Below, piece by piece: positions 61,010 through 64,000 of a stretch of DNA of 64,000 bases (positions are counted from its first letter, which is position 1; each line of letters starts with the position of its first letter). The notes beneath the pieces are model-generated. The model was given only the letters and a program-made list of their open reading frames with translations. It was not told the DNA's origin and ran no database searches. Origin of the DNA: Geodermatophilus tzadiensis (GTDB lineage Bacteria > Actinomycetota > Actinomycetes > Mycobacteriales > Geodermatophilaceae); contig NZ_PVTG01000013.1 of NCBI RefSeq assembly GCF_003002915.1, forward strand, positions 1 to 64,000, given 5' to 3'. The translations under genes and the position numbers were made by a program.

Positions 61010-62791
61010 TCAGAGGTACTGGCCGGTGTTGGTGGCCGTGTCGATGGCCCGGCCGGACTCGTTGCCCTTGCCGCTGATGAGCGTGCGGATGTAGACGATC
61101 CGCTCGCCCTTCTTGCCCGAGATCCGCGCCCAGTCGTCGGGGTTGGTCGTGTTGGGCAGGTCCTCGTTCTCCTTGAACTCGTCGACGCAGGCCTGCATCA
61201 GGTGGCCGACCCGCAGGCCCGCCGTCCCCGTCTCGAGGTTCTCCTTGATGGCCATCTTCTTGGCGCGGTCGACGATGTTCTGCAGCATCGCGCCGGAGTT
61301 GAAGTCCTTGAAGTACAGGACCTCCTTGTCACCGTTGGCGTAGGTGACCTCGAGGAAGCGGTTCTCCTCGCTCTCGGTGTACATCCGCTCGACGGTGCGC
61401 TGGATCATCCCCTGGATGGTCGCCTCGGCGCTGCCGCCGTTCTCGGCGAGGTCGTCGGCGTGGATGGGCAGCGTCGGCGTCAGGTACTTGCTGAAGATGT
61501 CCCGCGCGGCCTCGGCGTCCGGCCGCTCGATCTTGATCTTCACGTCGAGCCGGCCCGGCCGCAGGATCGCCGGGTCGATCATGTCCTCCCGGTTGGAGGC
61601 GCCGATGACGATGACGTTCTCCAGGCCCTCGACGCCGTCGATCTCGCTGAGCAGCTGCGGCACGATCGTGGACTCGACGTCGGAGGACACGCCCGACCCG
61701 CGGGTGCGGAAGATCGAGTCCATCTCGTCGAAGAACACGATGACCGGCGTGCCCTCGCTGGCCTTCTCCCGGGCGCGCTGGAACACCAGCCGGATGTGCC
61801 GCTCGGTCTCGCCGACGTACTTGTTGAGCAGCTCGGGGCCCTTGATGTTGAGGAAGTAGGACTTCGCCTGACCCTCCCCCTTCACCGCGGAGACCTTCTT
61901 GGCCAGCGAGTTGGCCACGGCCTTGGCGATCAGCGTCTTGCCGCAGCCGGGCGGGCCGTAGAGCAGGATGCCCTTGGGCGGGCGCAGCTCGTACTCGCGG
62001 AACAGGTCGGCGTGCAGGAACGGCAGCTCCACGGCGTCGCGGATCTGCTCGATCTGCCGGGACAGCCCGCCGATGTCGGAGTAGTCGATGTCGGGGACCT
62101 CCTCCAGCACGAGCTCCTCGACCTCGCTCTTGGGGATCCGCTCGTACACGTAGCCCGACCGCGTCTCCAGCAGCAGCGAGTCGCCCACCCGCAGCGGCTG
62201 GTCGGTGAGCGAGTCGGCCAGGAAGACCACCCGCTCCTCGTCGGTGTGGCCGATGACCAGCGCCCGCGCCGTGACGCCGTCGACCGGCTCGAGCAGCTCC
62301 TTGAGCATGACGACGTCGCCCTGCCGCTCGAAGCCGCGCGCCTCGACGACGTTCATCGCCTCGTTGAGCATGACCTCCTGGCCGGGGCGCAGCTGCTCGC
62401 CCTCGACGGCCGGGGACACCGACACCCGCAGCTTGCGGCCGCCGGTGAACACGTCGACCGTGCCGTCGTCGAACCGGGTCAGGAAGACGCCGTAGCCCGA
62501 CGGCGGCTGCCCGAGCCGGTCGACCTCCTCCTTGAGCGTGACCAGCTGCTCGCGCGCGTCGCGCAGGGTGCCGGCCAGCTTGTCGTTGCGCTCGGAGAGG
62601 AAGGCCGCACGGCCCTCCGCCTCGGCGATCCGCTCCTCCAGGGCGCGCACCTGCCGGGGGCTGTCGGCCACCTTGCGACGCAGGAGACCGATCTCCTCCT
62701 CGAGGTAGGAGATCTGGGCGAGCAGCGCGGACACGTCTCGTTCACGCCGCGCCCGGAACTCGTCGGGACCACTTCCAAGGCCGGAGCCCAT
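61010..62791 (-). CDS. arc: Proteasomal ATPase Arc/Mpa
   Basis: The 593-residue AAA ATPase unfolds pupylated proteins for the 20S core. An N-terminal coiled coil ([31 protein letters not shown] region) binds Pup, followed by two OB folds, Walker A GPPGCGKT (279-286) and Walker B DEMDSIF. The C-terminus is TGQYL, with penultimate Tyr for docking in the 20S alpha ring. ATG 62791 has GGAGG six bases upstream; TATAGA (minus strand 62836-62831) is the likely -10, giving a short leader. Corresponds to Rv2115c. Confidence 0.97.
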   Translation of the reverse strand: MGSGLGSGPDEFRARRERDVSALLAQISYLEEEIGLLRRKVADSPRQVRALEERIAEAEGRAAFLSERNDKLAGTLRDAREQLVTLKEEVDRLGQPPSGYGVFLTRFDDGTVDVFTGGRKLRVSVSPAVEGEQLRPGQEVMLNEAMNVVEARGFERQGDVVMLKELLEPVDGVTARALVIGHTDEERVVFLADSLTDQPLRVGDSLLLETRSGYVYERIPKSEVEELVLEEVPDIDYSDIGGLSRQIEQIRDAVELPFLHADLFREYELRPPKGILLYGPPGCGKTLIAKAVANSLAKKVSAVKGEGQAKSYFLNIKGPELLNKYVGETERHIRLVFQRAREKASEGTPVIVFFDEMDSIFRTRGSGVSSDVESTIVPQLLSEIDGVEGLENVIVIGASNREDMIDPAILRPGRLDVKIKIERPDAEAARDIFSKYLTPTLPIHADDLAENGGSAEATIQGMIQRTVERMYTESEENRFLEVTYANGDKEVLYFKDFNSGAMLQNIVDRAKKMAIKENLETGTAGLRVGHLMQACVDEFKENEDLPNTTNPDDWARISGKKGERIVYIRTLISGKGNESGRAIDTATNTGQYL

Positions 62792-62910
62792 CGCGCACCT
62801 CCGGTGATCGGGGGGAGCCAGGAGGCAAATCTATACACGCGGAGCGACAGCCCGCCCGGGGCTCGCGAGGGCCGTGACGCGCTCGTCACGTTCCCCCGCT
62901 GGGGGTCCTC

Positions 62911-64000
<1,090 letters not shown>

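Overview
The window is about 75% GC with strongly GC-biased third codon positions, many GTG starts, a Pup-proteasome cluster, RbpA, GarA, FtsR/Rv1830-type MerR regulators and tRNA m1A58 methyltransferase. This is an actinomycete (Actinomycetota). The gene content looks like the Geodermatophilaceae or a near relative, but that family assignment is inference. No rRNA, tRNA or CRISPR array was seen.

Layout. 1-430: tail of a transposase and a small orphan gene. 514-3630: PP2C phosphatase and a FusA2-type EF-G paralogue. 3756-13165: a block collinear with M. tuberculosis Rv1822-Rv1832 (pgsA2, DUF881, sbp, DUF881, gcvH, garA, ftsR, DUF151 nuclease, Rv1830-type MerR, gcvP). 13235-19000: DUF5701, a lipoprotein, DUF5999, coaA, a GNAT, a class-A-like serine hydrolase and a PEBP. 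18991-22094: beta-phosphoglucomutase plus GH65 phosphorylase (as Rv3400-Rv3401). 22122-25330: a membrane protease, a LysE exporter and then 1.6 kb of decayed DNA with peptide-permease remnants and large palindromes. 25330-37351: lipid, export and transport genes (GDPD, two PlsC, MFS, tdk, rbpA, RibD-C, fxsA, ppm, lnt, amidohydrolase, GNAT). 37352-41700: GCS2 ligase, an integrase-like orphan, and an intein-split radical SAM gene behind a LexA box. 41913-45140: Lrp, M24 peptidase, exonuclease, DUF4333. 45279-64000: collinear with Rv2092c-Rv2119 (helY, DAG kinase, tatC, tatA, pafC, pafB, DUF3866, pafA, prcA, prcB, endonuclease VII, pup, ACAD, dop, arc, trmI, RecB-type nuclease).

How the genes work together. 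The right third holds an almost complete Pup-proteasome pathway: Pup (already ending in Glu), ligase PafA, depupylase Dop, ATPase ring Arc, and the 20S core PrcAB. It also has the PafBC DNA-damage regulator pair, Tat export, and an HNH nuclease in the same transcription direction. The pgsA2-gcvP block joins phospholipid synthesis, membrane-anchored DUF881/Sbp proteins, glycine cleavage, a phospho-switch FHA protein and two cell-division-type regulators.

Unexplained structure. Three signals are not accounted for by genes: (1) six dispersed intergenic copies of GTTGGGGATAACGG, one abutting the start of an integrase-like gene; (2) four copies of a ~65 bp hairpin element with covarying stems, three sitting 6-7 bp from a -10 box and one inside the fxsA coding sequence; (3) a 51 bp near-perfect palindrome next to decayed transporter genes. 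About seventeen genes also carry a TANNNT -10 box 6-8 bases before the start codon, which points to widespread leaderless transcription.
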